Source of the DNA: Crossiella sp. CA-258035
GTDB lineage: Bacteria > Actinomycetota > Actinomycetes > Mycobacteriales > Pseudonocardiaceae
Assembly (NCBI RefSeq): GCF_030064675.1
Contig: NZ_CP116413.1
Span: 1,211,001-1,275,000, forward strand
Reading direction: 5' to 3'
DNA length: 64,000 bases
Position 1 is the first letter of the stretch. Every line of letters starts with the position of its first letter. Both the position numbers and the translations under genes were made by a program. Below the pieces are notes generated by a model. That model saw nothing but the letters and a program-made list of their open reading frames with translations. It ran no database searches and was not told where the DNA came from. Below, piece by piece: positions 43,733-52,272 of the stretch.

Positions 43733-44710
43733 ATGCTTCGAATACATTTCACGCCGGAGGACCTGGGGCGGACCCGGGTGGCCAACGCGCCCGACCCGCT
43801 CTGGGAGTCCATGCTGAGCCTGCACCGGCTGCGGGCCAGGGACGGCGCCCTGGTCTTCGGCCAGTGGCGGGCCAGGGTGCGCGGCGGCCTCGCCACCGCC
43901 GATGCTCGCCCTGACCTGCGCATGCTGCTGCCGCTGGTGCCCCAGCGCGGCTACTTCCCGGACTTCCTCACCCCGGCCGACGCCCGCGCGGGCTGGCAGG
44001 CCGGCATCGACGCGCTGCTGCACACCCCGGCCGCCCGGCTGCGGGCCGAGCTGGAGCTGCTGGCCGGGCGGCAGCACCTGCCGTCCTGGGCGGCCGGGCT
44101 GGCCGAAGGCGACCCGGACCTGCTGCGCAGGCTGGCCACCGCGCTGACCGCCTACTACGAGCTGGCGGTGGCCCCGTTCAGCGGCGCGTTGCAGGCCCAG
44201 CTGGACGCCGACCGCGCGCTGCGCGCCCGCTCCCTGCTCGACGGCGGGGCGGAGGGCCTGCTGGAGAGCCTGCGGCCGATGATGCGCTGGCAGAACCCGG
44301 TGCTGGAGGTGGACTACCCGACCGAGCAGGAGCTGCGCCTGGACGGGCGCGGGCTGCTGCTGGTGCCCTCGTTCTTCTGCTGGCGGCACCCGATCAGCCT
44401 GCTCGACCCGACCCAGCCGCCGGTGCTGGTCTACCCGGTGGAGAAGGACCCGGCCTGGTTCGGCGGCACGGCCGAGGCGGCGGCCCCCGCGGTGGCCGCG
44501 CTGCTGGGCGGGACCAGGGCCGCGGTGCTGGCCACGGTCGGCGTCGGCTGCACCACGGGCGAGCTGGCCCGCCGCCTCCGGATCTCCCCGGCCTCGGCGA
44601 GCCAGCACACCACGGTGCTGCGCAACGCGGGCCTGATCACCAGTCGCCGCAACGGTCCGGTGGTGCTGCACACCCAGACCCCGCTGGGCGCCAGGCTGCT
44701 GCGGCCCTGA
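43733..44710 (+). CDS. DUF5937-type regulator with C-terminal ArsR-like winged helix
   Basis: The protein has 325 residues from the ATG at 43733; a GTG at 43721 is an alternative. About 250 residues of an N-terminal domain (IHFTPEDLGRTRVANAPDPLWE) are followed by an ArsR-like winged helix (AVLATVGVGCTTGELARRLRISPASASQHTTVLRNAGLITSRRNGPVVLHTQTPLG). This order is that of actinobacterial DUF5937/ArsR proteins. The metal-binding Cys of classical ArsR is absent, so the N-terminal domain probably senses another ligand. Confidence 0.85.
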   Translation: MLRIHFTPEDLGRTRVANAPDPLWESMLSLHRLRARDGALVFGQWRARVRGGLATADARPDLRMLLPLVPQRGYFPDFLTPADARAGWQAGIDALLHTPAARLRAELELLAGRQHLPSWAAGLAEGDPDLLRRLATALTAYYELAVAPFSGALQAQLDADRALRARSLLDGGAEGLLESLRPMMRWQNPVLEVDYPTEQELRLDGRGLLLVPSFFCWRHPISLLDPTQPPVLVYPVEKDPAWFGGTAEAAAPAVAALLGGTRAAVLATVGVGCTTGELARRLRISPASASQHTTVLRNAGLITSRRNGPVVLHTQTPLGARLLRP

Positions 44711-44716
44711 CCGCGT

Positions 44717-45946
44717 TCACCAGGTGCGGTCGACGAAGTTGCTGTCGATGTAGATCTCCCACCCGTAGTGCGACTCGGGGTGGCCACCGGTGTGCTGCTT
44801 GATCCGCCTGCGCGGCCACAGGTCCCCGCGCACGTACCGGCTGTCCACGTTGGCCGCGCCGTCCCAGTGCGCCATCCAGATGTGGTCCGGCAGCGGGAAA
44901 CCGGGCGCGTTGGCCATGGCCTGGATGCCGGTGGCCGCGCTGCTGTACACACCGGTGCGGAAACCGAGCTGGTGCACCCGGATGATCCAGTTCCGCAGGT
45001 AGGTCAGCACCGCGTCCCGGCACGGCCCGTCCTCGGGGTTGAAGCTCTCCATGTCGGCGTAGATGGTGCTGCCGTTGCCGATCCCGAGGTGCCGGGCCTG
45101 TTGCGCGGCATCGTTGCCGTCCGCCCAGCCCTCGTGGCCCGCGTGGTCCGGATTGATCTTGTTGCGGAACCCGGTGCACGGGGCCTGCAACCCCACGTAG
45201 ACCGGCAGCACCCGCCAGCCCCTGCTGACCTGCCGGTGCACCCAGTCCCAGTTCAGGTGCCGCTGCCCGCACGCCTTGCTGATACCGCCGATGTAGATGC
45301 CGACCGCGCGGTAGGGCGAGTACCGCAACCAGGTGTCCATGCCCTCGTCCGGCGGCGCGGAACAGGTGTCGAACCCGTGCCCGGTGAAGTCACCCGGCTG
45401 CTCGACCCAGGAGGCGGCCCGCGGCGCCGCCCCGGTGACCGGCCGGGGCGCCATCGGCACTGCGGCACCGGTGATCCGGGCCGAGTCCAGCACGGCCCTG
45501 ATGCCCGCGGCCGAGCTGCCGTAGCTGGCCGTCACCAGCACCCCGGCCGCCGGGACCTGCATCGTGATCTCATGCCCCGCCGACTCCGGCAGCGCGGCCA
45601 CCCGCGCCGAACCGGTCTCCGCGATCACGGTGTCCGCCCGGATCACCCCGTCCGCCAGCGGTTCCACCAACAGCGCCTCGGTCCGCCCCAGCACCCTGGC
45701 CGGGCACCGCTGCCGATCACCCTGCCTGCCGAGGTAGACCACGTTCTGGTCGAACCGCACACACCGCGCCGGCGCGGCACCGAGCTCGACCACCTCCCAC
45801 GAGGCCGGGACCGCCACCCGGTAGCCCCGGTACTCCACCACCTTCAACGGTTCAGCCGATGCGTCCGAAGTGGACACTCCAGTAGTCAGTCCTAATAGGA
45901 CGACCAGACCGCGAATCGCGTGTGCTGACAGGGACCCTAGCGGCAT
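44717..45946 (-). CDS. Secreted DUF1906 (Rv2525c-like) glycoside hydrolase-like protein
   Basis: The 409-residue protein starts at the ATG at 45946 after GGGAGG, with a signal peptide of about 31 residues. Residues of about 35-175 are an unassigned N-terminal domain. From about residue 185 (GHGFDTCSAPPDEGMDTWLRYSPYRAVGIYIGG) it reads as a DUF1906 TIM barrel related to GH25 lysozymes. Further motifs are SRGWRVLPVYVGLQ, TIYADMESFNPEDG (acidic catalytic candidates) and IWMAHWDG. A role on peptidoglycan or another wall glycan is likely. Confidence 0.88.
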   Translation of the reverse strand: MPLGSLSAHAIRGLVVLLGLTTGVSTSDASAEPLKVVEYRGYRVAVPASWEVVELGAAPARCVRFDQNVVYLGRQGDRQRCPARVLGRTEALLVEPLADGVIRADTVIAETGSARVAALPESAGHEITMQVPAAGVLVTASYGSSAAGIRAVLDSARITGAAVPMAPRPVTGAAPRAASWVEQPGDFTGHGFDTCSAPPDEGMDTWLRYSPYRAVGIYIGGISKACGQRHLNWDWVHRQVSRGWRVLPVYVGLQAPCTGFRNKINPDHAGHEGWADGNDAAQQARHLGIGNGSTIYADMESFNPEDGPCRDAVLTYLRNWIIRVHQLGFRTGVYSSAATGIQAMANAPGFPLPDHIWMAHWDGAANVDSRYVRGDLWPRRRIKQHTGGHPESHYGWEIYIDSNFVDRTW

Positions 45947-46086
45947 GATGCCTCCCGGATGCGCTGCGCCGACGTGCAGCGTGACACCGGGTCCACGGTC
46001 GCGCCGGACCGCACCGCGCTTTCCACCCCGAAGGGTGAGCTGCCGAGGAACCAGCGACGGGGTGGCTTTTCGAAAACCTGTCCGAA

Positions 46087-46649
46087 GTCTTGAGGTTCCC
46101 CATGCCCGTCAACCTGGAGACATCGCACCACATCCCAGCGAGCAGACGCTCACAGCAACCGCCGCCAAAGCCACGCCACGCAACGGCGGCTGCTCGCTGG
46201 GATGTGGTTCGATTTCGGAAGGTTGACGGGCATGGGGAACCTCAAGACCTGCCTGCGTCTCTGCCTTTGACTTTGATTTTCCCCCCCATGCTTTGATTCC
46301 TGCCCGTCCGGCGAGGACGCTCTTGATTTTGATCTTCGCCTGAAACCCCGAAGATCAAAAGAATGTCCTCGCCGGACGGGCAGACCACCGGAGGGGTGGG
46401 ACAAGTCAAAAGCCGGGACAAGCAGGTTGCGGGGCTGAGCAGGCTGCCGGGGCCGGTTCCAGCGTGCTCGCGGGCCTCTCGTCTTCTCCACACGGCCTTC
46501 CGACAGCGAACCACATCCCGCCGAGCAGCCGCCGTCACGCTGCTTTGTCTTGGCGGCGGCGCCTGTGAGCGTCTGCTCGGCGGGATGCGGTGCGCGGTCT
46601 CCAGGCCGTACGGAGAAGACGAGAGGCCCGCTTTGTGGGTTTTCACCCC
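46087..46649. repeat. Large structured intergenic element, copy 2 (three hairpins)
   Basis: Hairpin A has perfect 29-base arms (46087-46115/46220-46248), an 11x11 internal loop and 19-base inner arms (46127-46145/46190-46208). Hairpin C has 19-base arms (46300-46318/46365-46383) and a 12-base upper stem (46327-46338/46349-46360). Hairpin B has 15-base outer arms (46475-46489/46612-46626) and 15-base inner arms (46514-46528/46573-46587). The order, spacing and right-hand edge match copy 1 at 25242-25828. The stretch 45947-46086 is the probable promoter of the DUF1906 gene and holds a small hairpin (46023-46065). No coding gene is seen. Confidence 0.85.
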
Positions 46650-46671
46650 AAGCCCCCGATCCCGGGCCTCG

Positions 46672-48510
46672 CTAGAAGTTCGACAGCACCTGGGCCAGCA
46701 CCTTCTCCAGCGACCTCGGATCCTGCGAGTCGTAAGCCTTCGCCCGCGAAGCCCGCGCGATCTGTTCCAGCACGCGCAAATCGCTGCTCTGCCCATACGC
46801 GATTGGGAAAACCCGCACCGACCGCTCCGGGCTGTACTGCCGCAGATCCGCCACCAGGCTCTCCAGGTTCTCGTCCTCCGGGTACCGGTTCGCGCCGTCG
46901 CTCAGCAGCACCACCGCGTTGATCCGTTTCGGGTCCAGGTTCTGCCGCAGTTCCTTCTGCACCTGGCGGATCGTCGCGTACAGCGCCGTGTCTCCTTGCG
47001 CGGTCAGCTTGTCCACCTGCGTCCGGTACCTCGGCAGCACCGAGGACACCGGCCCCGGTTCCACCAAGACCCGCCAGGGCGTGGACTCCGAAACGCTGGG
47101 TGAGCTGAAGGTCCACAAACCCAGCCTGTCGTCCGGTGCCAGGTTGTCCAGGGCCGCGCCGCTTGCTGCTGCCTTGGCTGCGTCCAGGCGGGTGGGGCCG
47201 CCGGGGATGGCGGGTTCGGCCATGGAGCCGGAGACGTCGATGACCATCAGGACGTTGGCGCGTTTGCGGTGTTCGCGCCAGGCTTCGGGGAGTTTGGCGA
47301 GTACCGGGCCGGACGGGGTGCGGATGAGTTTGAGCTCGCGGTCGGGCAGGATTCCTTTCTCCTTGCGGAGTTCCGGGCCTGCCTTGCCTTCGGCGTCGCG
47401 GAAGCCGATGGCGGTGAAGCGGTCCTGTTTGCTCACCAGGAATGCCTGGAAGTCCTTGGCTATCTCCTTGCGCACGGGGTCGGCGTCCGGCCAGTCGAGC
47501 ACCAGGTACGGGTTGTCCGACATCAGGGTGCCGTCGTTGGGGTAGACCGCGACCAGGGGGACCTTGGGCGGGGTGGGTTTGCCCTCGGAGCGGCCCTCGG
47601 GCTGGCCCCGGTTGAAGTCGACGATGGACTTCTCCTCCACCGTCACCGCGCTGATGTAGTCCAGGCCGCTCTCGTTGCGGCCCCGGCCCGCCTCGTACAG
47701 GTTCTGCAGGAAGGTCAGCGTGGTCTCGCCGTAGTGCACGACGCTGTTCTCCACGCCCCGGACGTAGTTCACCGCCTTGGCGTCGGCCAGGTCGGCCTCG
47801 GTCAGGTCGTCCGAGCGGCCGGTGCCGGCGAAGAAGGTGGCGACCGTGGCGTGCAGGCCCGAGGTGGACAGGTTCGGGTTGGTCTTGCCCAGGCGGAAGG
47901 CGCCCCACTCCGGGTGGCCGTACTTGGCCCAGCCCTCCGGGTTCTGCGCCAGCTCCAGCAGGGTGCGCCAGCCGATCGGCTGCTCCGGCCAGCCCAGCGC
48001 CTTCGCCATCGGCTCCGGCATGCCGACCACCAGCGGGGTCTTGGCCAGGCTCACCGCGTCCCGGTCGGCGGTCAGGGAGACGCCGGTCGGCTTGTCCTGG
48101 CAGCGCAGGTGGCGTTGCTGGGCGATCTTGAGCCAGGTGGTGGCCGCCGGGGTCCAGGCGTCCGGGCGGGCCTCGCCCATCTGCTGGGCGTGCCAGCCGC
48201 AGGCCATCGCGTCCACCGAGCCGCCGCTGCCCAGCGCGGAGGAGTTGACCGTCCTGGCCGCCCCGCACCTGTCCCGGACCGGGCGCCGGGCCGCGCCGTA
48301 CTCCTTGGCCAGCTCGCTCATCAGGTCGCCCTTCTCCGGCGACACCACGACCAGGATCTCCACCCGCTCCCCGGCGCACTGCGCGGGCGCCGGTGGCCCG
48401 CCGGGGGTCAGACCGGGCAGCAGCACCGCCAGCAGCAACACCGCGCCGAGCACGGCCAGCCCGATGAACGGCCACCGCAGCCTCCGCAGCAGCAGCCCGT
48501 CTCCCGCCAT
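46672..48510 (-). CDS. Membrane-anchored solute-binding/VWA domain protein
   Basis: The protein has 612 residues from the ATG at 48510 (AGGGGG 7 nt upstream). One N-terminal membrane helix (WPFIGLAVLGAVLLLAVLLP) is followed by a type 2 periplasmic-binding-like domain (EILVVVSPEKGDLMSELAKEY, TSGLHATVATFF). A C-terminal VWA domain has a complete MIDAS (DVSGSM near residue 425, then TFSS and LSDGANRYPED). Both domains should face outward. Such fused proteins are common in actinobacteria but their role is unknown; metal-dependent protein binding is expected from the MIDAS. Confidence 0.88.
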   Translation of the reverse strand: MAGDGLLLRRLRWPFIGLAVLGAVLLLAVLLPGLTPGGPPAPAQCAGERVEILVVVSPEKGDLMSELAKEYGAARRPVRDRCGAARTVNSSALGSGGSVDAMACGWHAQQMGEARPDAWTPAATTWLKIAQQRHLRCQDKPTGVSLTADRDAVSLAKTPLVVGMPEPMAKALGWPEQPIGWRTLLELAQNPEGWAKYGHPEWGAFRLGKTNPNLSTSGLHATVATFFAGTGRSDDLTEADLADAKAVNYVRGVENSVVHYGETTLTFLQNLYEAGRGRNESGLDYISAVTVEEKSIVDFNRGQPEGRSEGKPTPPKVPLVAVYPNDGTLMSDNPYLVLDWPDADPVRKEIAKDFQAFLVSKQDRFTAIGFRDAEGKAGPELRKEKGILPDRELKLIRTPSGPVLAKLPEAWREHRKRANVLMVIDVSGSMAEPAIPGGPTRLDAAKAAASGAALDNLAPDDRLGLWTFSSPSVSESTPWRVLVEPGPVSSVLPRYRTQVDKLTAQGDTALYATIRQVQKELRQNLDPKRINAVVLLSDGANRYPEDENLESLVADLRQYSPERSVRVFPIAYGQSSDLRVLEQIARASRAKAYDSQDPRSLEKVLAQVLSNF

Positions 48511-48593
48511 GGGACCCCCTCGCGACAACTCCACCGGACACCTATCGTCGTCGCGTGGGCACGGTCAGTGGTTACGCATAACCCACAAAAGGG

Positions 48594-49256
48594 TCACGGG
48601 CCAGCCGGTTGTTCCGGTGGCGGCGCCGGGGCCTGCGGCTGCGGGGCGGAGTCCAGCAGGCGCAGCGCGATCGCGGCGAGCAACTGCTGCCGTTCGCGCT
48701 CGTCGGTGAGCTGGGCGGCCATCTCCACCGCGCGCATGGTGTTCACCGTGCGCACCACCTCGGCGTTCAACAGGTCGAACATCCGGGCCGCGCGCTCCCT
48801 GGTGGAGCGGGCCTCGCTCAGGTACAGCGCGGCGACCGCCTCGCAGACCACCCCGCTCACCGTGCCCAGCCACGCGGTGTCCCCGCCCTGGAACACCAGC
48901 AGCGCCACCGAGGCCAGGATCACCATGAACCCGAGCCCGGCCGCGGCCACCGCCAGCCGGAAGCTCAGCCAGCCCTCGGTGCGCGCGGTCTCGTGGTAGT
49001 CGGCGTAGAGCTGCAACTGCCGCGCGGTGAAGTCCGCTTCCGGCCGCCGCGGCCCGCCAGCGGGCTCCGGCTCGCCCGGCGGCGCGGGTTCCCTGCGCAG
49101 CCCGGCCGCCACGCCCTCGGCCAGCTCCCGCACCGGCGAACCGCCCCGCTGCCGCGCGCGCAGCTGGTGCCGCAGCACCGACACGCTCGGCAGCAGCGCG
49201 CCGGCCACGCCGACCACGAAGAACACCAGCCCGGCCACCACGACCCAGTTGTCCAC
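48594..49256 (-). CDS. Membrane protein resembling the TRADD-N-associated 2TM domain
   Basis: The protein has about 220 residues, read from the GTG at 49256 (VDNWVVVAGLVFF). It has an N-terminal helix, a charged linker, then LYADYHETARTEGWLSFRL. Two helices (AVAAAGLGFMVILASVALLVF and GVVCEAVAALYLS) follow, then a helical tail (STRERAARMFDLLNAEVVRTVNTM). The His-containing helix plus two-helix pattern resembles the TRADD-N-associated membrane domain that was described alongside NLR-like and other conflict proteins. This match is from memory of the pattern and needs a profile search. It sits just upstream of the VWA gene on the same strand. Confidence 0.68.
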   Translation of the reverse strand: MDNWVVVAGLVFFVVGVAGALLPSVSVLRHQLRARQRGGSPVRELAEGVAAGLRREPAPPGEPEPAGGPRRPEADFTARQLQLYADYHETARTEGWLSFRLAVAAAGLGFMVILASVALLVFQGGDTAWLGTVSGVVCEAVAALYLSEARSTRERAARMFDLLNAEVVRTVNTMRAVEMAAQLTDERERQQLLAAIALRLLDSAPQPQAPAPPPEQPAGP

Positions 49257-49366
49257 GGCCGGTGACCGTACGCGCACGCACCGCCACAACTCCGGCGAAC
49301 CGGACAGGTTGGGCCGAACAGGTGCGTTCCCGCCCCTGGCCGAACCACTCCAGCTAACCTCGGCCC

Positions 49367-50083
49367 GTGACGCTGCTGGCCGGGGAGTTCGCCCCCTACG
49401 GCGCCTCGCACTGGGGCGCGGTCGCGGTCTTCGCCGCCGGAGCCGCCGTGCTGATCCTGCTCGGCCGCAGGCTGGCGACCGAGGAGTCCCGGCTCCGGTT
49501 CAGCCGGGGGCTGGCGCTGGTCCTGCTCGTCCTGCACCTGCCGATGCAGCTGTACGTGCTGCTGCCGGAGCAGTTCGGCCTCGGCCACTCGCTGCCGCTC
49601 CAGCTCTCCGACCTGGCCTGGATCGCCGCCGTGGTCGCGCTGTGGACGCACGCCCGCTGGGCGCTGGCGCTGACCTACTACTGGAACCTCACCCTGACCG
49701 TGCAGGCGCTGGCCACCCCGGCGCTGCGCGGCGCCGACTTCCCCGACTTCGGCTTCCTGATGTTCTTCAGCCAGCACATCCTGGAGGTGTGGGCCGCGGT
49801 CTTCCTGATCTGGGGCCTGCGGCTGCGCCCCGACTGGTGGGGCTACCGGCTCACACTGCTGGTGACGGCGGTGTGGGCGGTAGTGATGTCCGTCGTGAAC
49901 CCGCTCATCGGGGCCAACTACGGATTCCTCAGCGAGAAGCCGCCGGCCGGCTCGCTGCTGGACCTGATGGGCGGCTGGCCGTGGTACCTGTTCATCGGAT
50001 ACGCGCTGCTCAACGGGGCTTGGGCACTGATGACCTGGCCATGGGCCGTGATCACCGCAAGATCGTCCCGGCCGGTCGGCTGA
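49367..50083 (+). CDS. TIGR02206-family (YwaF-like) membrane protein
   Basis: The 238-residue protein starts at a GTG and has six to seven membrane helices. LHLPMQLYVLLPEQFGLGHSLPLQLSDLAWIAAVVAL, YYWNLTLTVQALATPAL, and NYGFLSEKPPAGSLLDLMGGWPWYLF match the TIGR02206/YwaF pattern of conserved integral membrane proteins. The function of the family is unknown to me. It is divergent from the TRADD-N-like gene. Confidence 0.87.
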   Translation: MTLLAGEFAPYGASHWGAVAVFAAGAAVLILLGRRLATEESRLRFSRGLALVLLVLHLPMQLYVLLPEQFGLGHSLPLQLSDLAWIAAVVALWTHARWALALTYYWNLTLTVQALATPALRGADFPDFGFLMFFSQHILEVWAAVFLIWGLRLRPDWWGYRLTLLVTAVWAVVMSVVNPLIGANYGFLSEKPPAGSLLDLMGGWPWYLFIGYALLNGAWALMTWPWAVITARSSRPVG

Positions 50084-50250
50084 GGCACAAGCGCACCGTT
50101 TTACCACCCCGCCACGCGACATGATCGCGGGGTATGTGTGCTTGCTCCGCTCTGCGCACCAGGTATGCTGCGGCCAGGACAAATACTGAGACGAGCGGGG
50201 CCCGTCGGCGCAGTCCGACCGCCCTGCCCCGGGTACGAGGGGGTCGAGCC

Positions 50251-50427
50251 ATGGGGCGCGGCCGAGCTAAGGCCAAGCAGGCGAAGGTCGCTCGCGAGAT
50301 CAAGTACAGCTCGCCGACCACCGACCTCGAGGCCCTTCAGCGAGAGCTGTCCGGAACATCGAGCGGCGGCCGTCAGGTCGACGACCGATTCGACAACAGC
50401 GACGATCGTTACCAAGACAGGTACTGA
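50251..50427 (+). CDS. DUF3073 small protein
   Basis: The 58-residue protein starts at the ATG at 50251 after GAGGGGG. MGRGRAKAKQAKVAREIKY and SPTTDLEALQRELSG match DUF3073, a short, charged, soluble protein conserved across actinobacteria. The function is unknown. It ends at a strong terminator shared with the convergent ACP gene. The 167 bp before it hold its probable promoter. Confidence 0.93.
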   Translation: MGRGRAKAKQAKVAREIKYSSPTTDLEALQRELSGTSSGGRQVDDRFDNSDDRYQDRY

Positions 50428-50487
50428 GACCGTCCAGCTCACCGGGCCCCGTGCTGGTGCCCGGCGTGTACCTATCGATGCCCGAGT

Positions 50488-50520
50488 CCCGCCGATGACA
50501 CCGCCTGTGTCATCGGCGGG
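50488..50520. terminator. Terminator overlapping the ACP stop codon
   Basis: Perfect 14-base arms CCCGCCGATGACAC and GTGTCATCGGCGGG enclose a CGCCT loop, followed by TTCTC on the plus strand. The right arm contains the TGA stop (50510-50512, minus strand) of the ACP gene, so the hairpin serves both convergent genes. Confidence 0.88.
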
Positions 50521-50764
50521 TTCTCGTGCCGACGAAGGCGGCCAGGCTGGCGATGGACTCCAGCGAGTCCAGGTTCATGTCCTCATCCGCCACATCCACA
50601 CCGAACCGGTCCCGGATCGCGCTGAGCAGCTTCAGCCCGGCCAGCGAGGTCAGGCCGATCTCCGGGGCGAACAGCGGGGTGTCCGCGGGCAGCGCGTCGA
50701 CCGTCGCGCGGTCCAGCTCGACGGCCTCGGCCAGCAGGCCGCGGATCTCCGCCTCGACCGTCAT
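50510..50764 (-). CDS. Acyl carrier protein
   Basis: The 84-residue protein is a four-helix carrier. The phosphopantetheine Ser is in IGLTSLAGLKLLSAI at about residue 40, where Thr replaces the usual Asp of DSL. FAPEIG and DRFGVDVADEDMNLDSLESIASLAAFV complete the ACP pattern. Its ATG overlaps the stop of the FkbH-like gene (ATGA). Coupling to an FkbH-like gene suggests that it carries a glyceryl unit, but a role for another acyl group is possible. Confidence 0.88.
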   Translation of the reverse strand: MTVEAEIRGLLAEAVELDRATVDALPADTPLFAPEIGLTSLAGLKLLSAIRDRFGVDVADEDMNLDSLESIASLAAFVGTRTRR

Positions 50765-51807
50765 GGGTCCACCTTCTCCAGTTCGAGGTACTCGGGGTAG
50801 TCCGGCAACGGGCCGTGGTCCAGCCTGCGGCCCAGGACCGCCAGGCCCTCGGGCTGCGGGCCGGTGACGCGCAGCCCGCACTGGCGGAACAGCACCCGCA
50901 GCTCGACGTTGGCCCCGGTCGGCCGCACCGGCACGTGCAGCTCAACCGCGCCCTCGGCCAGCGCGCGGTCCATCACCCAGCGCAGGAACGCGGGCGCGAC
51001 GCCCCGCCCAGCCACCCGGCAGGACAACGCGAGCAGCCGGACCCGCCAGGCCGCGCCCTTCTCGATCACCGCGGCGCCGATCAGCCCGTAGCCGCCGAAC
51101 CGGTCAGAAAGTTCCGCCACCGGCAAGAACCACCCGTCCGGGTCAGTCAGCCGGGCCAGCACGTCCTCCACCGGCGGCACATCGCCGGTGGTGTTCATCC
51201 GGTGCGTGCGCCGGGCCAGCTCCACCAGCCGCGGCACATCCGCCTCGGTGGCCGCGCGCAGCGTGAGCCGCATCCCGCACCAGCGCAGGAACTCCGCCCG
51301 CGACCCGGTGAACGCGGTCTCCGCGTCCTTGCGCCGGGCCTCCTCGCGGTAGCGCCGGACCCGGCCACGCGCCTCCGGGGTCAGCGCCGAGGGGTCCAGC
51401 TCGGGGGAGTCCAGCAACCCTGCGGCCTGCTCGGGGGCGAGCACCAGCACCTCGGGCAGGGCCGCGGCGACCTCGGCCCGCTCGAACGGGTTGTCATCCA
51501 CGAAGGCCAGCGCGGCCAGGCCGATGCCCAGCTCGGCGCTGATCCGGCGCAGCGCCACGCTCTTGTCCTGCCAGTCCGCCTGCGGCGAGACGAACCGCTC
51601 GGCCAGCGGCTCATCGGCCAGCAGCAGCGCCAGGATGGACGGGTCGGTGCGGCTGGCGATGCTGCTCAGCACCCCGCGCGCGGCCAGCTCGTCGATCAGC
51701 GCCAGCACCTCGGCGCGCGGCGCCGGCAGGGTCTCGGCGGTCTGCTCGACGGCGATCCCGTCCCACAGCGTGCCGTCGAGGTCCCACACCACGCACTTGA
51801 CGCTCAT
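50761..51807 (-). CDS. FkbH-like HAD-IIIC protein (glyceryl-ACP type)
   Basis: The 348-residue protein has the HAD motif VVWDLDGTLWDG (catalytic Asp pair), SRTD, and VDDNPFERAEV (motif III/IV). An acyltransferase-like C-terminal half follows (RLVELARRTHRMNTTGDVPP, ALSCRVAGRGVAPAFL, FRQCGLRV). In FkbH-type enzymes these two parts dephosphorylate 1,3-bisphosphoglycerate and load D-glycerate on an ACP. The usual methoxymalonyl partners (FkbG, I, K) are absent, so the glyceryl unit, if made, would be used in another way. The gene sits between GNAT and ACP genes in a four-gene operon. Confidence 0.88.
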   Translation of the reverse strand: MSVKCVVWDLDGTLWDGIAVEQTAETLPAPRAEVLALIDELAARGVLSSIASRTDPSILALLLADEPLAERFVSPQADWQDKSVALRRISAELGIGLAALAFVDDNPFERAEVAAALPEVLVLAPEQAAGLLDSPELDPSALTPEARGRVRRYREEARRKDAETAFTGSRAEFLRWCGMRLTLRAATEADVPRLVELARRTHRMNTTGDVPPVEDVLARLTDPDGWFLPVAELSDRFGGYGLIGAAVIEKGAAWRVRLLALSCRVAGRGVAPAFLRWVMDRALAEGAVELHVPVRPTGANVELRVLFRQCGLRVTGPQPEGLAVLGRRLDHGPLPDYPEYLELEKVDP

Positions 51808-52272
51808 CTACCGCTTCCGCCGGTCGAGCTTCATGGTCAGGTGCGCGGCCTCGAACCCGAACTGCCGGTACAGCACCCGCATCGGCAGGTTGCCGGCGAA
51901 GACCTTGCCCACCACCTCGGTGACGCCGTGCTCGTCGACGTAGTCCAGCCCCGCCTGCAACAACTGCTCGCCGACCTGGGTGCGCTCCGGGATCTCGGCG
52001 ACCGCCAGCGAGCGGAAGTTGGCGTAGCGCTGCCCGCTCATCGGGTTGGTGTTGACCGTGATCCACAGCCACCCGGCCGCGGGCTCCGCGCCCCGGCAGG
52101 CCACGAACATGCCGTCCGCGGACTTGGCCATCGCCTTGGCCATCCGGCGCTCCTGCACGTCCAGGTCGTCGATCGCGTCGTCCTGGAAGGAGATCCGGGC
52201 GATCTCCGCCTCGAACTCGGCCAGCCTGCGCAGGTCGGACTCGACCGCGGGCCGCACCTGGAAGTCGGTCAC
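51808..52272 (-). CDS. GNAT acyltransferase
   Basis: The 154-residue protein starts at the GTG at 52272 and overlaps the stop of the upstream BpsA-like gene (GTGA). It has the GNAT fold pattern: FQVRPAVESDLRRLAEFE at the N-terminus, GWLWITV, FRSLAVAEIPERTQVGEQLLQAGLDYV (acetyl-CoA or acyl-pantetheine loop) and NLPMRVLYRQFGFEAAHLTMKL at the C-terminus. In this operon it could acylate an amine using the ACP-bound unit, which some GNAT enzymes can do. The substrate is an inference from context. Confidence 0.85.
   Translation of the reverse strand: MTDFQVRPAVESDLRRLAEFEAEIARISFQDDAIDDLDVQERRMAKAMAKSADGMFVACRGAEPAAGWLWITVNTNPMSGQRYANFRSLAVAEIPERTQVGEQLLQAGLDYVDEHGVTEVVGKVFAGNLPMRVLYRQFGFEAAHLTMKLDRRKR

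Noticed and set aside
25242-46649. The twin structured elements as ends of one composite transposon
   Set aside because: The 20 kb between them is ordinary chromosome (glycine cleavage, two-component systems), the copies are in the same orientation, and no transposase is present in the window.
50510-51807. ACP and FkbH-like genes as the edge of a polyketide cluster
   Set aside because: No ketosynthase, acyltransferase or methoxymalonyl (FkbG/I/K) genes are near; the flanking genes are a GNAT gene and a DUF3073 gene.
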